From: Alloalcanivorax venustensis ISO4
GTDB lineage: Bacteria > Pseudomonadota > Gammaproteobacteria > Pseudomonadales > Alcanivoracaceae
Length of the DNA stretch: 64,000 bases
NCBI RefSeq assembly: GCF_015356855.1
Contig: NZ_ARXR01000009.1
Location: 41,774 to 105,773 of the forward strand
Direction: 5' to 3'
A program made the translations under genes and the position numbers. The notes under the pieces are model-generated. The model saw only the letters and a list, made by a program, of their open reading frames with translations. It was not told the DNA's origin and did not search any database. Positions 37,895-47,383 of the stretch are shown one piece after another. The first letter of the stretch is position 1. Each line of letters begins with the position of its first letter.

Positions 37895-38005
37895 AGTCTG
37901 CCCCTTTACCAAGTCGGCCACCATCATGGCGCCGGCGGGCGGACCTGTAACGGGCCTTTCGTGCCAAACAAGGTGGACATTAGGTTACTCGGCACGCCAC
38001 AGGGT

Positions 38006-38356
38006 TCACTCGTGCTGAAGGATGTTGAGCAGCTTGCCGAACGGATCACGCACGTAGAAGCGCCGCACCCCCCAGGGCTCGCTGACCGGGCCGTACTCAA
38101 TCGGCACACCGGCCTGCTGGAACCGGGACAGGGCGCCTTCCAGATCGTCCACCTCGATGGAAAGGTCGGGGACCGGGGTGCCCGAACCGCCCTCGGACCC
38201 GAAGCTGACCTGCACCATCATGGTTTCATGGGAGCCATAGGTGCGGAACCAGCCGTGGTCCATTAGCCGTTCCAGGCCAAGAATGTCGCCGTAAAAGCGG
38301 TCGGCCTTGTCCAAATCGGAAGTGGCCGTGTTGGCCATGATACGTTTCACTTTCAT
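38006..38356 (-). CDS. VOC (glyoxalase-like) family protein
   Basis: 116 residues, SD GAGGTAG. One VOC module pair is visible: ATSDLDKADRFYGDILGLE at the N-terminus and VRRFYVRDPFGKLLNIL at the C-terminus. Metal-binding Glu/His positions are only partly present. Function may be dioxygenase-like or antibiotic-binding; it cannot be fixed from sequence. Confidence 0.82.
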   Translation of the reverse strand: MKVKRIMANTATSDLDKADRFYGDILGLERLMDHGWFRTYGSHETMMVQVSFGSEGGSGTPVPDLSIEVDDLEGALSRFQQAGVPIEYGPVSEPWGVRRFYVRDPFGKLLNILQHE

Positions 38357-38440
38357 GGTCTACCTCGCGCGTCACGCGTTCGTTCAACACTGCTAGACTC
38401 AGGGCGGTTATAACAGGCGGAGACAGATGGTGGCACCCCT

Positions 38441-39658
38441 ATGGATTCGCTGATTTCAGCGGCGGCGCGGGCCCTGGCCGGCGGCGACCCGTTGCGGGCG
38501 CTGAACCATGTCTCGCTACGGGACGACGCGCCGGCGCTGGCCTTACGCGGCATCGCCATGGCGCAGCTCGGCGACCTGGCCCGCGCCAGGGCCCTGTTGC
38601 GGCGCGCGGCGCGGGCCTTCACCACAAAGGAAACGGTGGCGCGCGCCCGCTGCGTGGTGGCCGAGGCGGAGGTGGCGCTGGCCGCCCGCGACCTGCACGC
38701 CTCCTCCAAGGCGCTGGACGCGGCGCGGGAGACCCTGCAGCGCCACGGCGACACCGTGAACGCCGCCCACGCCCGCTACCTGGCGATTCACCGTCTGTTG
38801 CTGATCGGTCGGCTCGACGATGCCGGGGAACAGCTCCAGGCACTCAACCCTGATGTTTTGCCGCCGGCCTTGCAGGCCACCCACCAGCTGGCCGTCGCCG
38901 GTATTGCCCTGCGCCGGCTCGATACCGGCACCGCAGGCACCGCCCTGGGCCACGCCAGTCAAGCGGCGCGACGCTCAGGCATCGCCGCCCTGATCAACGA
39001 AGTGGACAAGGCCGCCCGGGTGCTGCAGGCGCCGGCCGCCCGGCTGATCACGCACGGCGAAGACCGACCGGTGCGGCTTGATGAAGTGGAAGCGCTGTTC
39101 GCCTCCCCCACCCTGGTGGTGGACGCCTGCCGCTACAGCGTGCGCCAGGCCGGCACCGTGATCGAACTGGCAACACGGCCGGTGCTGTTCACCCTGGCGC
39201 GCACGCTGGCCGAAGCCTGGCCCGGCGACGCCCGCCGCGACACCTTGATCGAGCGCGCCTTCCGCCTGCGTCAGGTGGAAGAATCCCACCGTGCCCGCCT
39301 GCGCGTGGAAATCGGCCGGCTGCGGCAGGCGTTGCGACCGCTGGCCCGACTGCACGCCACCCGTCACGGCTTCAAGCTGGAGCCGCTGACCGGCGACGTC
39401 GCCGTGCTGGCCCGGCCGGTGGAAGAGAAGCACGCGCCGATACTGGCGTTTCTTTCCGACGGCGAAGCCTGGTCCAGCTCCGCCCTGGCACTGGCGCTGG
39501 GCACCAGCCAGCGCACCGTGCAACGGGCGCTGGACGCTCTGGCGAACGCCGGCAAAGTGGAAGCCATCGGGCAAGGCCGAGCGCGCCGCTGGGTGGCTTC
39601 GCCGGTGCTCGGATTCACGACAACCTTGTTACTCACCGCGCCACTGCCCGGCGGCTAG
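38441..39658 (+). CDS. Helix-turn-helix protein with TPR-like N-terminus
   Basis: 405 residues. Residues about 1-190 are Ala/Leu/Arg-rich helical repeats resembling TPRs (ALALRGIAMAQLGDLARARA, ALDAARETLQRHGD). The C-terminal part has a winged helix (LALALGTSQRTVQRALDALANAGKVEAIGQGRARRW). A middle segment (LPVLFTLARTLAEAWPGDARR-like) is of unknown type. It is probably a transcriptional regulator; the target is unknown. The SD is weak. Confidence 0.72.
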   Translation: MDSLISAAARALAGGDPLRALNHVSLRDDAPALALRGIAMAQLGDLARARALLRRAARAFTTKETVARARCVVAEAEVALAARDLHASSKALDAARETLQRHGDTVNAAHARYLAIHRLLLIGRLDDAGEQLQALNPDVLPPALQATHQLAVAGIALRRLDTGTAGTALGHASQAARRSGIAALINEVDKAARVLQAPAARLITHGEDRPVRLDEVEALFASPTLVVDACRYSVRQAGTVIELATRPVLFTLARTLAEAWPGDARRDTLIERAFRLRQVEESHRARLRVEIGRLRQALRPLARLHATRHGFKLEPLTGDVAVLARPVEEKHAPILAFLSDGEAWSSSALALALGTSQRTVQRALDALANAGKVEAIGQGRARRWVASPVLGFTTTLLLTAPLPGG

Positions 39659-39689
39659 GATGGCCTGAACCTACAAGGAGGATATCGAC

Positions 39690-40340
39690 ATGAAACAATC
39701 CAAAGCGCGGGTCACCCGCGAATACGGCCCCTTCCCAGGCGCACCCATTATCCACGGCATCGACTACGACGGCCGCCACGTGTGGCTAGCCATGGGCGAC
39801 AAGCTTCAGGCCCTCGACCCGGACAGCGGCGAGCTACAACGCAGCCTGAATGTGGCCGCCGACGCCGGCACCGCCTTCGACGGCACCCACCTCTACCAGA
39901 TCGCCGAAAAGCGGATTCAAAAGATCGACCCGAACACCGGTGAGATTATCGCCACCGTGCCCGCCCCCGGCGACGGCGAGGATTCCGGCATGGCCTGGGC
40001 GGAAGGCTCGCTGTGGGTCGGCCAGTACCGGAAACGAAAGATCCATCAGGTGGACCCGGAAACCGGCGCGGTACTGCGCACTCTGGAATCCGACCGCTTC
40101 GTCACCGGCGTGACCTGGATCAACGACGAACTCTGGCACGGCACCTGGGAAGGCGAAGACGCCGACCTGCGGCACATTGATTCGCAGACCGGCGAAGTGC
40201 TGGAGCGCATCGACATGCCCGAAGGCGTTCATGTCTCCGGGCTGACCTACGACGGCAACGGCAGCTTCTACTGTGGTGGCGGGCCCAGTGGCCGCGTGCG
40301 GCAGGTCAGCGTTTCGCCGCGAAAGCGCGCAGAAAAATAA
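39690..40340 (+). CDS. Small beta-propeller protein (glutamine-cyclotransferase/NHL-like)
   Basis: 216 residues, cytoplasmic, with a strong SD (AAGGAGG). Repeated blades of about 45 residues end in patterns such as LQALDPDSGELQRSL, IQKIDPNTGEIIATV, IHQVDPETGAVLRTL and LRHIDSQTGEVLERI. Five blades are recognisable, so it may close with a partner or be incomplete. No catalytic motif is seen. It converges on the TetR gene with a 35-base overlap. Confidence 0.78.
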   Translation: MKQSKARVTREYGPFPGAPIIHGIDYDGRHVWLAMGDKLQALDPDSGELQRSLNVAADAGTAFDGTHLYQIAEKRIQKIDPNTGEIIATVPAPGDGEDSGMAWAEGSLWVGQYRKRKIHQVDPETGAVLRTLESDRFVTGVTWINDELWHGTWEGEDADLRHIDSQTGEVLERIDMPEGVHVSGLTYDGNGSFYCGGGPSGRVRQVSVSPRKRAEK

Positions 40341-40926
40341 ACACGCAGGTTTCCGCCCATTGCTCGATCTGGGCGCGGCTGGGCCGGGCCTCGGGGTGCA
40401 GCAGGTAATGCTGCTGCAGCTCGGAGCGCACCAGGTTAGCGAAGGCGGTGGCCGCCGTCTCCGCGGACAGCCCGCCGAAATCCAACTCGCCGGCCTCCGC
40501 CGCCCGTGACAGCAACTCCGTGGCCTGGCGGATCATGGCGCGCGGACCAGCCTGATAGAAACGGTGGGCCAGCTCCGGAAACTTCGGCGCTTCGCCCACC
40601 AGCACCCGGTACTGGGCCAGGGCCACCGGCGACAACACGATGTCCAGATAGGTGTTGGCCAGTTGGTGCAGCAGCGCCTCTACCCCGTTGGGCTGAAACT
40701 CAATGCGCTGCATGCCGCTCAGGAAAGACTCGCACTCCGCTTCGACCACAGCGATAAACAGCTTTTCCTTGGTGGGATAGTGCGCGTACACGGTGGACTT
40801 GGAGACCCCCGCCTGCTGCTGAATCATGTCGGTGGTGGCGGCGCTGAAACCGTGCTCCAGGAACACTTTTCGCGCCGCCTGCAAAATAGTCCGGGCTTTC
40901 TGGTTGGAGGGAGCGGCGGGGCTCAT
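40306..40926 (-). CDS. TetR/AcrR-family repressor of the divergent efflux operon
   Basis: 206 residues from the ATG at 40926. The N-terminal HTH is ILQAARKVFLEHGFSAATT followed by GVSKSTVYAHYPTKEKLF. The C-terminal domain resembles AefR-type repressors. It is divergent from the MFS/HlyD genes, and a palindrome sits right after their -10 box (41067-41091), so it is the likely repressor of that pump. Confidence 0.85.
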   Translation of the reverse strand: MSPAAPSNQKARTILQAARKVFLEHGFSAATTDMIQQQAGVSKSTVYAHYPTKEKLFIAVVEAECESFLSGMQRIEFQPNGVEALLHQLANTYLDIVLSPVALAQYRVLVGEAPKFPELAHRFYQAGPRAMIRQATELLSRAAEAGELDFGGLSAETAATAFANLVRSELQQHYLLHPEARPSRAQIEQWAETCVFIFLRAFAAKR

Positions 40927-41037
40927 GGCGGTCTCCGGCGGAAGAATGCCCGAAAGTGTACCGGATGTCTCGGCTGGCGTCATCGCCCGGGTCGCCGAGG
41001 GAAAACCCTTTATATATCACTCCCTTCGTTATCTCAC

Positions 41038-41091
41038 TTGCGCTAATGCACGCTCATCTCTAACATATCGAACCGATAGGTACAGTTCGAT
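41038..41091 (+). promoter_or_regulatory. Promoter and operator of the MFS/HlyD efflux operon
   Basis: TTGCGC (41038-41043), 17 bases, TAACAT (41061-41066). Directly after the -10 box lie perfect inverted arms ATCGAAC (41067-41073) and GTTCGAT (41085-41091) with an 11-base spacer, so a bound repressor would cover the start of transcription. Confidence 0.7.
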
Positions 41092-41121
41092 TTTCCTGCC
41101 CTGCACGCCGGAGTTCCCAGC

Positions 41122-42654
41122 ATGACCAGCGTTCCGGCCACCGCGCCGGCCCAACCCGTTTTCGGCCCCCGGCTCGCCGCTGGGCTCACCGGTGTGTTTA
41201 TCGCCGCCATCATGGCCGGTCTGAACAGTCGGGTGGCTTCGCTGGCGCTGATGGATATCCGCGGCGCCCACGGCTTCGGTGTCGATCCGGCGTCCTGGTT
41301 GGATACCGTCTATCTGGTCGGTGAAATCGCGGTGCAGCCGTTCGCCGCCTGGTTCGCCATTACCTTCTCGTTGCGCCGCTACCAGATGGCGCTGATCAGC
41401 GTTGCCACCCTGCTCGCCCTGCTGCTGCCGTTTGCCCAATCGCTGCCGGCGATGCTGGTGCTAAGAAGCCTGCAGGGCATCGTCGCCGGCGGACTGATCC
41501 CAACATTGATGATGGCGGCGCTGCGCTTTCTGCCGCTGCCGATCCGGCTGCACGGCCTGGCGCTGTACGCCATGACCGCCACCCTGGCGCCCAACCTGGC
41601 TGTGTGGCTGGCCGGGGCCTGGACCGACCAACTTTTCGATTGGCGCTGGATCTACTGGCAGGTCGTGCCGCTGGGTCTGCTCAGTCTGGTGCTTTGCGCC
41701 TGGGGCCTGCCCCAGGACCCACCGCGCCATGAGCGCTTCGGCCAAGGGAATTGGGTCGGGCACGTTCTACTGGTTACCGGCCTCGCGCTGCTGGCGGTGG
41801 CGATGAGCCAGGGCGTACGGCTGAACTGGTTTCATTCGCCGCTGATCACCGGCGCCCTCACCGGCGGCCTGATCGCCACCGCCGCCGGCCTGATCAGCGA
41901 ATGGCGCCACCCCAGCCCGTTTATCCGTCTGCAACTGCTGGCGCGCCGCAACCTGGGGCTGGGCTTCACCTTGTTTATCGGGCTGTTGGTGTTGTTTTTG
42001 TCCGGGGCGCTGCTGCCGATGCACTTCCTCGCTGAGGTTCAGGGTTACCGACCGCTGCAGTCCGGCGTGCTCAGTTTGATTATCGGGTTGCCGCAACTGG
42101 TGCTCGGCTCGCTGGTGGCGCTGATGCTCTACCGGCCCTGGGTGGACGCACGCAAAGTACTCGCCGCCGGTCTGGTGCTTCTGGCGCTGTCTTGCTGGCT
42201 TGGTGCGCAGGTCAACAGTGAATGGATGTGGCGGCAGTTCGTCACCGTGCAGGTGCTGCAGTCGTTCGGACAGCCGATGGCGGTGGTGTCGTTGCTGTTC
42301 CTGTCCACCAGCGTGGTCCAGCCTGAGGAAGGTCCGTTCGTCTCCGGCATGGTGAACATGTTGCGTGCCTTCGGCACTGCCTTAGGCAGTGCCCTGATCA
42401 CCCAGATGATGCTGGAACGCGGGCGGTTTCATAGCGACATGCTGCTGGGCAACCTGGCCCGCGCCGGCGCCACCCTGGGGCTGCACGACGACCGTATGGT
42501 GGCGCTGTCCGACAGCGTCGCCACCCAGGCCACCACTCTGGCCACCGCCGATGCCTACCGCGTGCTCGGCATCCTCGCGCTGGTTCTGATTCCCCTGGCG
42601 CTTTGTCTGACCCCCGTGGCGCCACCGCGGCTTCCTTCACCCTCAACGGAATAA
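41122..42654 (+). CDS. MFS efflux pump, DHA2/EmrB family
   Basis: 510 residues with about 14 hydrophobic segments. It belongs to the EmrB-type drug:H+ antiporters that work with an HlyD/EmrA adaptor; the adaptor gene follows 4 bases later. The N-terminal MDIRGAHGFGVDPASWLDTVYLV is typical of the branch linked to EmrA. An outer-membrane channel gene is not adjacent. Control is probably by the divergent TetR. Confidence 0.87.
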   Translation: MTSVPATAPAQPVFGPRLAAGLTGVFIAAIMAGLNSRVASLALMDIRGAHGFGVDPASWLDTVYLVGEIAVQPFAAWFAITFSLRRYQMALISVATLLALLLPFAQSLPAMLVLRSLQGIVAGGLIPTLMMAALRFLPLPIRLHGLALYAMTATLAPNLAVWLAGAWTDQLFDWRWIYWQVVPLGLLSLVLCAWGLPQDPPRHERFGQGNWVGHVLLVTGLALLAVAMSQGVRLNWFHSPLITGALTGGLIATAAGLISEWRHPSPFIRLQLLARRNLGLGFTLFIGLLVLFLSGALLPMHFLAEVQGYRPLQSGVLSLIIGLPQLVLGSLVALMLYRPWVDARKVLAAGLVLLALSCWLGAQVNSEWMWRQFVTVQVLQSFGQPMAVVSLLFLSTSVVQPEEGPFVSGMVNMLRAFGTALGSALITQMMLERGRFHSDMLLGNLARAGATLGLHDDRMVALSDSVATQATTLATADAYRVLGILALVLIPLALCLTPVAPPRLPSPSTE

Positions 42655-42658
42655 CCCC

Positions 42659-43690
42659 ATGGCTTCTTCTCGATTGTTTCGCCTATTAGCCGTGCTGGCC
42701 ATCCTGATTCTCGCCGGTATCGGTTTCCATCTGCTTAACCGCCCGGAGAGCGCCGCCGGAGAGCAGTCCACCACCGACGCCTATGTACAAGCGGACCTGA
42801 CCCGGGTGTCGCCGCAAATCGCCGGCCGCGTCGGCAAGGTACTGGTGGAGGAAAATCAGGCGGTGCGCGCCGGCGAGCCACTGGTGGAAATCGACGACCG
42901 CGACGCGCGTATCCAGGTGGAGGAGGCGCGCGCCGCCCTCGCCCAGGCGAGCGCCGAAGTGGTGGGCCTGCAAGCACGGCTGAAACGCCAGGCAAGCACC
43001 ATCGAGCAGGCGCGGGCCCAACTGGAAGCGGACCGCGCCGCCGTCAACCTCGCCCGGCAGGAACAAACCCGTTACCACGACCTGGCGGAAATCGGGGCCG
43101 GCACCGTCCAGGCTCAACAAAGAGCGGAAGCGGAGCTGGCCGCCCGGCGCGCCGGCCAGATGGGCGACCGCGCCGCCTACGACGCCGCTAAACAGGAACG
43201 GGCAGTGCTGCGTGCGGACATCGAAAAAGCCCGCGCCGCCGAGAACACCGCGCGGGCCAGACTGGACGCGGCGGAGCTGGCGCTCTCCTACACCCGCATC
43301 GAGGCACCGGTGGACGGCACCGTGGCACAAAAAGTGGTACGCCCCGGCGCCTACGTCAACGTCGGCGAGACCCTGCTCACCCTGGTGCCGCTGGATGATC
43401 TCTACATCAACGCCAACTTCCGCGAGACCCAGATCGCGCACATGCACACCGGCCAGCCGGTGCGCTTCACCGTGGACGCGCTGCCCGGCGCGACCCTGAC
43501 CGGCAAGGTAGCCAGCCTCGGCCCCGCCAGTGGCGTAAGCTTCTCAGCGATTCCACCCCACAACGCCACCGGCAACTTCACCAAGATCGTTCAGCGTCTT
43601 CCGGTACGCATCGCCGTGGACCCGGACCAGCCCGATGTGGGCAAGCTGAAAGTGGGCATGTCGGTGGTGCCAGAGGTGATCACCGACTGA
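42659..43690 (+). CDS. HlyD/EmrA-family periplasmic adaptor
   Basis: 343 residues. One N-terminal membrane anchor (residues 6-27) is followed by the biotinyl-lipoyl-like half motif TDAYVQADLTRVSPQIAGRV, a long alpha-helical hairpin (about 85-200) and the second half motif YTRIEAPVDGTVAQKVVRPG, then a beta-barrel. It links the preceding MFS pump to an outer-membrane channel. Its stop overlaps the convergent AraC gene by 11 bases. Confidence 0.88.
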   Translation: MASSRLFRLLAVLAILILAGIGFHLLNRPESAAGEQSTTDAYVQADLTRVSPQIAGRVGKVLVEENQAVRAGEPLVEIDDRDARIQVEEARAALAQASAEVVGLQARLKRQASTIEQARAQLEADRAAVNLARQEQTRYHDLAEIGAGTVQAQQRAEAELAARRAGQMGDRAAYDAAKQERAVLRADIEKARAAENTARARLDAAELALSYTRIEAPVDGTVAQKVVRPGAYVNVGETLLTLVPLDDLYINANFRETQIAHMHTGQPVRFTVDALPGATLTGKVASLGPASGVSFSAIPPHNATGNFTKIVQRLPVRIAVDPDQPDVGKLKVGMSVVPEVITD

Positions 43691-44594
43691 CGTCATCGGC
43701 CACCGTCCACGCCCCCGGCAGAGCCTCTTCGTTGCTATATTTACGGTCCTTCGCCGGCGGCAGTCCGAACATGCGAGCGTACTCGCGGGTGAACTGCGGC
43801 ACGCTGGCGTAGCCCACATCGAACGCGGCGCGGCTGGCGCTCTTGCCCTCCGCCAGCATCAGTCGGCGCGCTTCGATCAAACGCAGTTGCTTCTGAAACT
43901 GCAGCGGCGACACCGTGGTGACCGCGCGAAAATGCTGGTGGAAGGCGGACCGGCTCATTCCGGCTTCCCGGGCCAGCCGCTCAATGGTTAGCGGCTGCGC
44001 GTAGTCCCGGCGCAGTAGCGCCACGGCCCGCGCGATGCGCCGAACACGGCCGTTCGGCGGGCCGAGCCGCCGAATCGCTTCACCCTGCTCGCCAAGCAAC
44101 AGCCAATAGTGGATCTCGCGCACCAGCGACGTGCCCAGCACCGCCAGCGAAGCGGGGCGATCCAGCAGCCGCACCAGCCGGAGCACGGCATCACGGAGGT
44201 GGTTATCGATAACGGCAGGGGGCTCCAGAACGGGCTGTTCAGCACCGTCGATCACCACATCCAGCTCCGCAATCACTGACGGGTCCAGATCCAACGCGAA
44301 CGACAGATAGGGCCTGGCGATGCTGGCCTCACTGATACGGCTGACGGTGGGCATCGCGGCCGGAACGATCATTGAATCCCCAGAAGCAAAGCTGAGATCC
44401 CGGTTGCCGAGAGTGACCTGCTTGCGCCCCTGCAGCACCAGGCACACCAACGGGCAGGCAATGATGTGCTCCAGCCCTCCGGGGGCGGTACCACGCACCA
44501 GAAACAGCCCCGGCACCGGCGTCGGGGCGATCCCCGCCGCGTCGGCGTGGGTTCGGGTGTAGTGATTTACCACTTGGCGCAGAGCATCGGACAT
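43680..44594 (-). CDS. AraC-family regulator (AraC_N type)
   Basis: 304 residues. The N-terminal ligand domain has CPLVCLVLQGRKQVTLG, the AraC_N signature. The C-terminal double HTH covers about 195-290 (LTIERLAREAGMSRSAFHQH and SASRAAFDVGYASVPQFTRE). Members of this group often control SDR or efflux genes; the ABM monooxygenase gene diverges from it, 130 bases away. Confidence 0.85.
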   Translation of the reverse strand: MSDALRQVVNHYTRTHADAAGIAPTPVPGLFLVRGTAPGGLEHIIACPLVCLVLQGRKQVTLGNRDLSFASGDSMIVPAAMPTVSRISEASIARPYLSFALDLDPSVIAELDVVIDGAEQPVLEPPAVIDNHLRDAVLRLVRLLDRPASLAVLGTSLVREIHYWLLLGEQGEAIRRLGPPNGRVRRIARAVALLRRDYAQPLTIERLAREAGMSRSAFHQHFRAVTTVSPLQFQKQLRLIEARRLMLAEGKSASRAAFDVGYASVPQFTREYARMFGLPPAKDRKYSNEEALPGAWTVADDVSR

Positions 44595-44724
44595 GCCCCA
44601 TTGTTATCCAGTGCCGGCTCCGGGTACAGGCAGTCAGGACAATCAGGCAAAAACAAGCGTGTTTTAAGCATCCTACGTTGCCCGCTTCCGACTACCGTAT
44701 AAACCTCAGCAACGGGAGAACACC

Positions 44725-45138
44725 ATGACCGATAGCGCCCCCCGAAACCCAGGACCGACGCCGCAACCACAGCCAATAGCCGCACGCCCTCACCGGGGCG
44801 TCGAGGTCTCCGGACAGGACGGCGAAGAAGGCCGTAAAGCTTTCTACATCCACATCGAAGCACTGCCTGGCAAGGAGAACGAGGTAATCCGCATGCTTGA
44901 GGACATTCTGGGGTGCGTGCAAGGCGAACCCGCCACCGGACCCTGGTATGCCGTACGCTATTCGCGGTCAACCTTCGGCATCTTTGAAGTCTTCCCCAAC
45001 CGCGCCGGCCGCCAAGCACATGTGGAAGGGGGCGGCGGCGAGATATTTCGGGACGTGACGCGGATGAACGGCATTCTGGCGCGCCCGGCGCATGTTCATC
45101 GCTTGGACGTACTAATGAGCAAAGACGTATTCGCCTGA
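44725..45138 (+). CDS. Antibiotic biosynthesis monooxygenase (ABM) domain protein
   Basis: 137 residues with SD GGGAGAAC. After a Pro-rich N-terminal stretch (about 35 residues) the ABM dimeric ferredoxin-like fold is visible: FYIHIEALPGKENEVIRMLE, SRSTFGIFEVFPNRAGRQAH, and GGGGEIFRD. Such proteins act as quinol monooxygenases or as stress proteins. The divergent AraC gene may regulate it. Confidence 0.75.
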   Translation: MTDSAPRNPGPTPQPQPIAARPHRGVEVSGQDGEEGRKAFYIHIEALPGKENEVIRMLEDILGCVQGEPATGPWYAVRYSRSTFGIFEVFPNRAGRQAHVEGGGGEIFRDVTRMNGILARPAHVHRLDVLMSKDVFA

Positions 45139-45152
45139 ACTCGGCCGGTACG

Positions 45153-45848
45153 CTAGCGACGCCGGGTGAACCAGGCACGAATCAACCCGGCCTGGAAAAA
45201 GGGTCGCGGCGTCTCGAAGCCGCCGGCCCGCAGAATCGCGGCGACCTCGGCGGGCGGCAGCACGGCCACGTCCTTGGCGTAGGTGGCTTTCATCCGGCGC
45301 AGCCCTTCGTCGGTGACCTCCGCGGGCGAGGTGGCACGCTGCCAGACGCGCAGTAGATCGTCGTAACCTGGCGCGTCCTGCTCGGTGGACAAATCAGAAC
45401 TGGCCAGCATGCCACCCGGCACCAATCGCTCGGCGATCCTTTCGAAGAACGCCGAGCGCGCCGTTTGATCCAGAATAAACTGCGACACCAGAAAACAGGT
45501 GGCGGCATGGTAAGACGCACCGGCCGGTAACGAATCCAGGTAGCCTTCATGGAATTCGCACCGCTCGGCGATGCCCGCCTCGTCAGCCCGGCGCCGGCAC
45601 ACGTCCAACATGCCACGGGCCGGTTCCACCGCGGTGAACCGCCAGCCGGGGAAGCGATGGGCCAGATGCAGGATTTCACTGCCAGTGCCGGCGCCCACGC
45701 AAAGCATCCTGGCGTCGGCAGGCAACGCCGCGAACACGGACTCCAGGAGCAAGTACAGGCATTGGTTGATCGGCGCGGTTCTTTCCCACTGCTTGTCGTA
45801 GCCCGGCGCCATCTGGTCAAACAGGGCTTTCAGCTCGTTGTCGTCCAC
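45153..45848 (-). CDS. Class I SAM-dependent methyltransferase
   Basis: 231 residues from a GTG at 45848 (SD GAGAGGA). Motif I is LCVGAGTGSEILHLAHRFPG and the acidic end of strand 2 is FTAVEPARGML. Residues EGYLDSLP and FLVSQFI fit the substrate side of the fold. The methyl acceptor is unknown. It follows the NnrU-like gene with 11 bases between and is probably cotranscribed. Confidence 0.85.
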   Translation of the reverse strand: MDDNELKALFDQMAPGYDKQWERTAPINQCLYLLLESVFAALPADARMLCVGAGTGSEILHLAHRFPGWRFTAVEPARGMLDVCRRRADEAGIAERCEFHEGYLDSLPAGASYHAATCFLVSQFILDQTARSAFFERIAERLVPGGMLASSDLSTEQDAPGYDDLLRVWQRATSPAEVTDEGLRRMKATYAKDVAVLPPAEVAAILRAGGFETPRPFFQAGLIRAWFTRRR

Positions 45849-45859
45849 GGCCCGTCCTC

Positions 45860-46435
45860 TCAGCCGAACGGCCGCACGCCGATCAGGGCGCCATGCAGCC
45901 AGAACGCGAACAGCGCCCAGGCCACCACGCCCACCACCAGCGTGATCACGTCGCCCTTGAGAGTACCGGGCGCGTAGGTGACGCCCTGGGCGCGGTCACG
46001 GCGGCGCAGTTTGGCGAACGCCACGATCGCCCACACCAGGAAAGCACCGAACAGCACCACGTCGTGCAACAGGCCGATGGACAGCAAGTGGCCGAACGCC
46101 CAGACCTTGGCGGCCACAACCATGGGGTGGCCGAGGCGGGCGCGAATACGGTTGCCGGGCACATAGGCGGCGGCCAGCAGGATGAAGGCGATCAGAGTGA
46201 ACAGTGAATTCAGATGTCCCAGCCAGGCGGGCGGCGCATACAACACCACCGGGTCCAGCCGGGCCCGCTGGAAACCGAGAATAATCAGCACGAAGCCGGC
46301 CAGAGCGATCAGGCTGTAGAGCCCTTTCCAGGGCAAGAGGCCCATGCCATCGACGCGGCGCTGCCGCCATTCCGGGAAGAAGCCGACGCAGTGAATACCC
46401 AGGAAAATCAGCAAACCGAGAATCAGCATTATCAT
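45860..46435 (-). CDS. NnrU family membrane protein
   Basis: 191 residues with about five TM segments. GIHCVGFFPEWRQRRVDGMG, GLYSLIALAGFVLIILGF, and the C-terminal WALFAFWLHGALIGVRPFG identify NnrU/NnuR-type proteins. Some members are linked to denitrification, others to carotenoid isomerisation (15-cis-zeta-carotene isomerase relatives); here there is no nitrogen gene nearby, so the role is open. Confidence 0.88.
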   Translation of the reverse strand: MIMLILGLLIFLGIHCVGFFPEWRQRRVDGMGLLPWKGLYSLIALAGFVLIILGFQRARLDPVVLYAPPAWLGHLNSLFTLIAFILLAAAYVPGNRIRARLGHPMVVAAKVWAFGHLLSIGLLHDVVLFGAFLVWAIVAFAKLRRRDRAQGVTYAPGTLKGDVITLVVGVVAWALFAFWLHGALIGVRPFG

Positions 46436-46512
46436 TGTTGTGTGTCTCCGGGCGATAAAGGGGTGGCCCTATAGTGCCGCAATCCAGACGACGGGAACAT
46501 GACCCGCAGCGG

Positions 46513-47067
46513 TTACGCCTCGGCCTCCGGCGCTTTCAGGGCCTTGCTGTAAAACCCGGACGGGTCGAAACAACACACCCGCTTTTCGCCGGACGCCAGC
46601 TTGTCCAAGGCGTCGTTGATCCGCTTGGCGCGCGTCTTCGCCTGCTTGGCGGTGACCACCCAATGAATCCAGTCCACGCGCGCCAACGTAGTGGTGGCCT
46701 CCCAAGTGGCGAGGGCTTCCGGGGACGCCTGTAACGCCTGGTCCAGATCTTCGGGGACCGCCGGCTCCGGCTCCTGCGCCACGGCTGCGATCTCGAACTC
46801 AGCAACCTCATCAGGCTCGGCCCCGGACGCTTCCAGCAGGCCGCTATCGAGCCGCAACCAGTGGCTTTTCTGGCCGTCCGGCTCCAATAACAAAGCGCTG
46901 AACGGCGTGCCGTTGAGGGTACCGTCCACGGAGGTCCGCCCGCGCCGGGGCAGCTTCGCACTGGCGTCCTTGGGCAGAACCACGAAGGCCCAAGCCTCGT
47001 CATCGCCCGGTTTTTTTGGGCGAAGCAGTCGCGCTTTAAATTGAGAGTGAGTGTCCTTGTTCGCCAT
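46513..47067 (-). CDS. YdeI/OmpD-associated family protein with DUF1905 domain
   Basis: 184 residues, SD AAGGGA. The N-terminal part is a DUF1905 beta barrel (FKARLLRPKKPGDDEAWAFV, and RTSVDGTLNGTPFSALLLEP). The C-terminal part is the YdeI-like bacteriocin-protection fold (VDWIHWVVTAKQAKTRAKRI). Function is unknown. Confidence 0.82.
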   Translation of the reverse strand: MANKDTHSQFKARLLRPKKPGDDEAWAFVVLPKDASAKLPRRGRTSVDGTLNGTPFSALLLEPDGQKSHWLRLDSGLLEASGAEPDEVAEFEIAAVAQEPEPAVPEDLDQALQASPEALATWEATTTLARVDWIHWVVTAKQAKTRAKRINDALDKLASGEKRVCCFDPSGFYSKALKAPEAEA

Positions 47068-47128
47068 CGTCCCTTACAACCGTTTGGTTTTTCGGATGGT
47101 TTGAAGCGTGCCAGATCGCCGTTCGCTG

Positions 47129-47383
47129 TCAACCGGCGCCGTCACGGTCTCGACGTCCTCTCACTTTGCGGTAAAGGCGCCCGCCGCGCTTCTTATCTCC
47201 GGTGTCCTCGACGCCCTCGAAACGGCCTTGCCGGACCAGCCGTAGGAAGTCGTTGCCCAACTTAACGCGGTCCCCGATGTAGAGCCCGCTCCAGCCCCGA
47301 CCGTAAACCTCGGGAAAATGGAACAAGCCGGGCGGCCGTTCACTCAGTGTTTTTTGCAGACGGCTCTGTAGTACCTGGTCCAT
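47129..47383 (-). CDS. Small DUF1413-like protein
   Basis: 84 residues with an SD (ACGGAG) before the ATG at 47383. The core PGLFHFPEVYGRGWSGLYIG, then DRVKLGNDFLRLV resembles DUF1413 single-domain proteins found beside DNA-related or toxin-antitoxin genes. The C-terminus is strongly basic. Assignment is by pattern only. Confidence 0.6.
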   Translation of the reverse strand: MDQVLQSRLQKTLSERPPGLFHFPEVYGRGWSGLYIGDRVKLGNDFLRLVRQGRFEGVEDTGDKKRGGRLYRKVRGRRDRDGAG

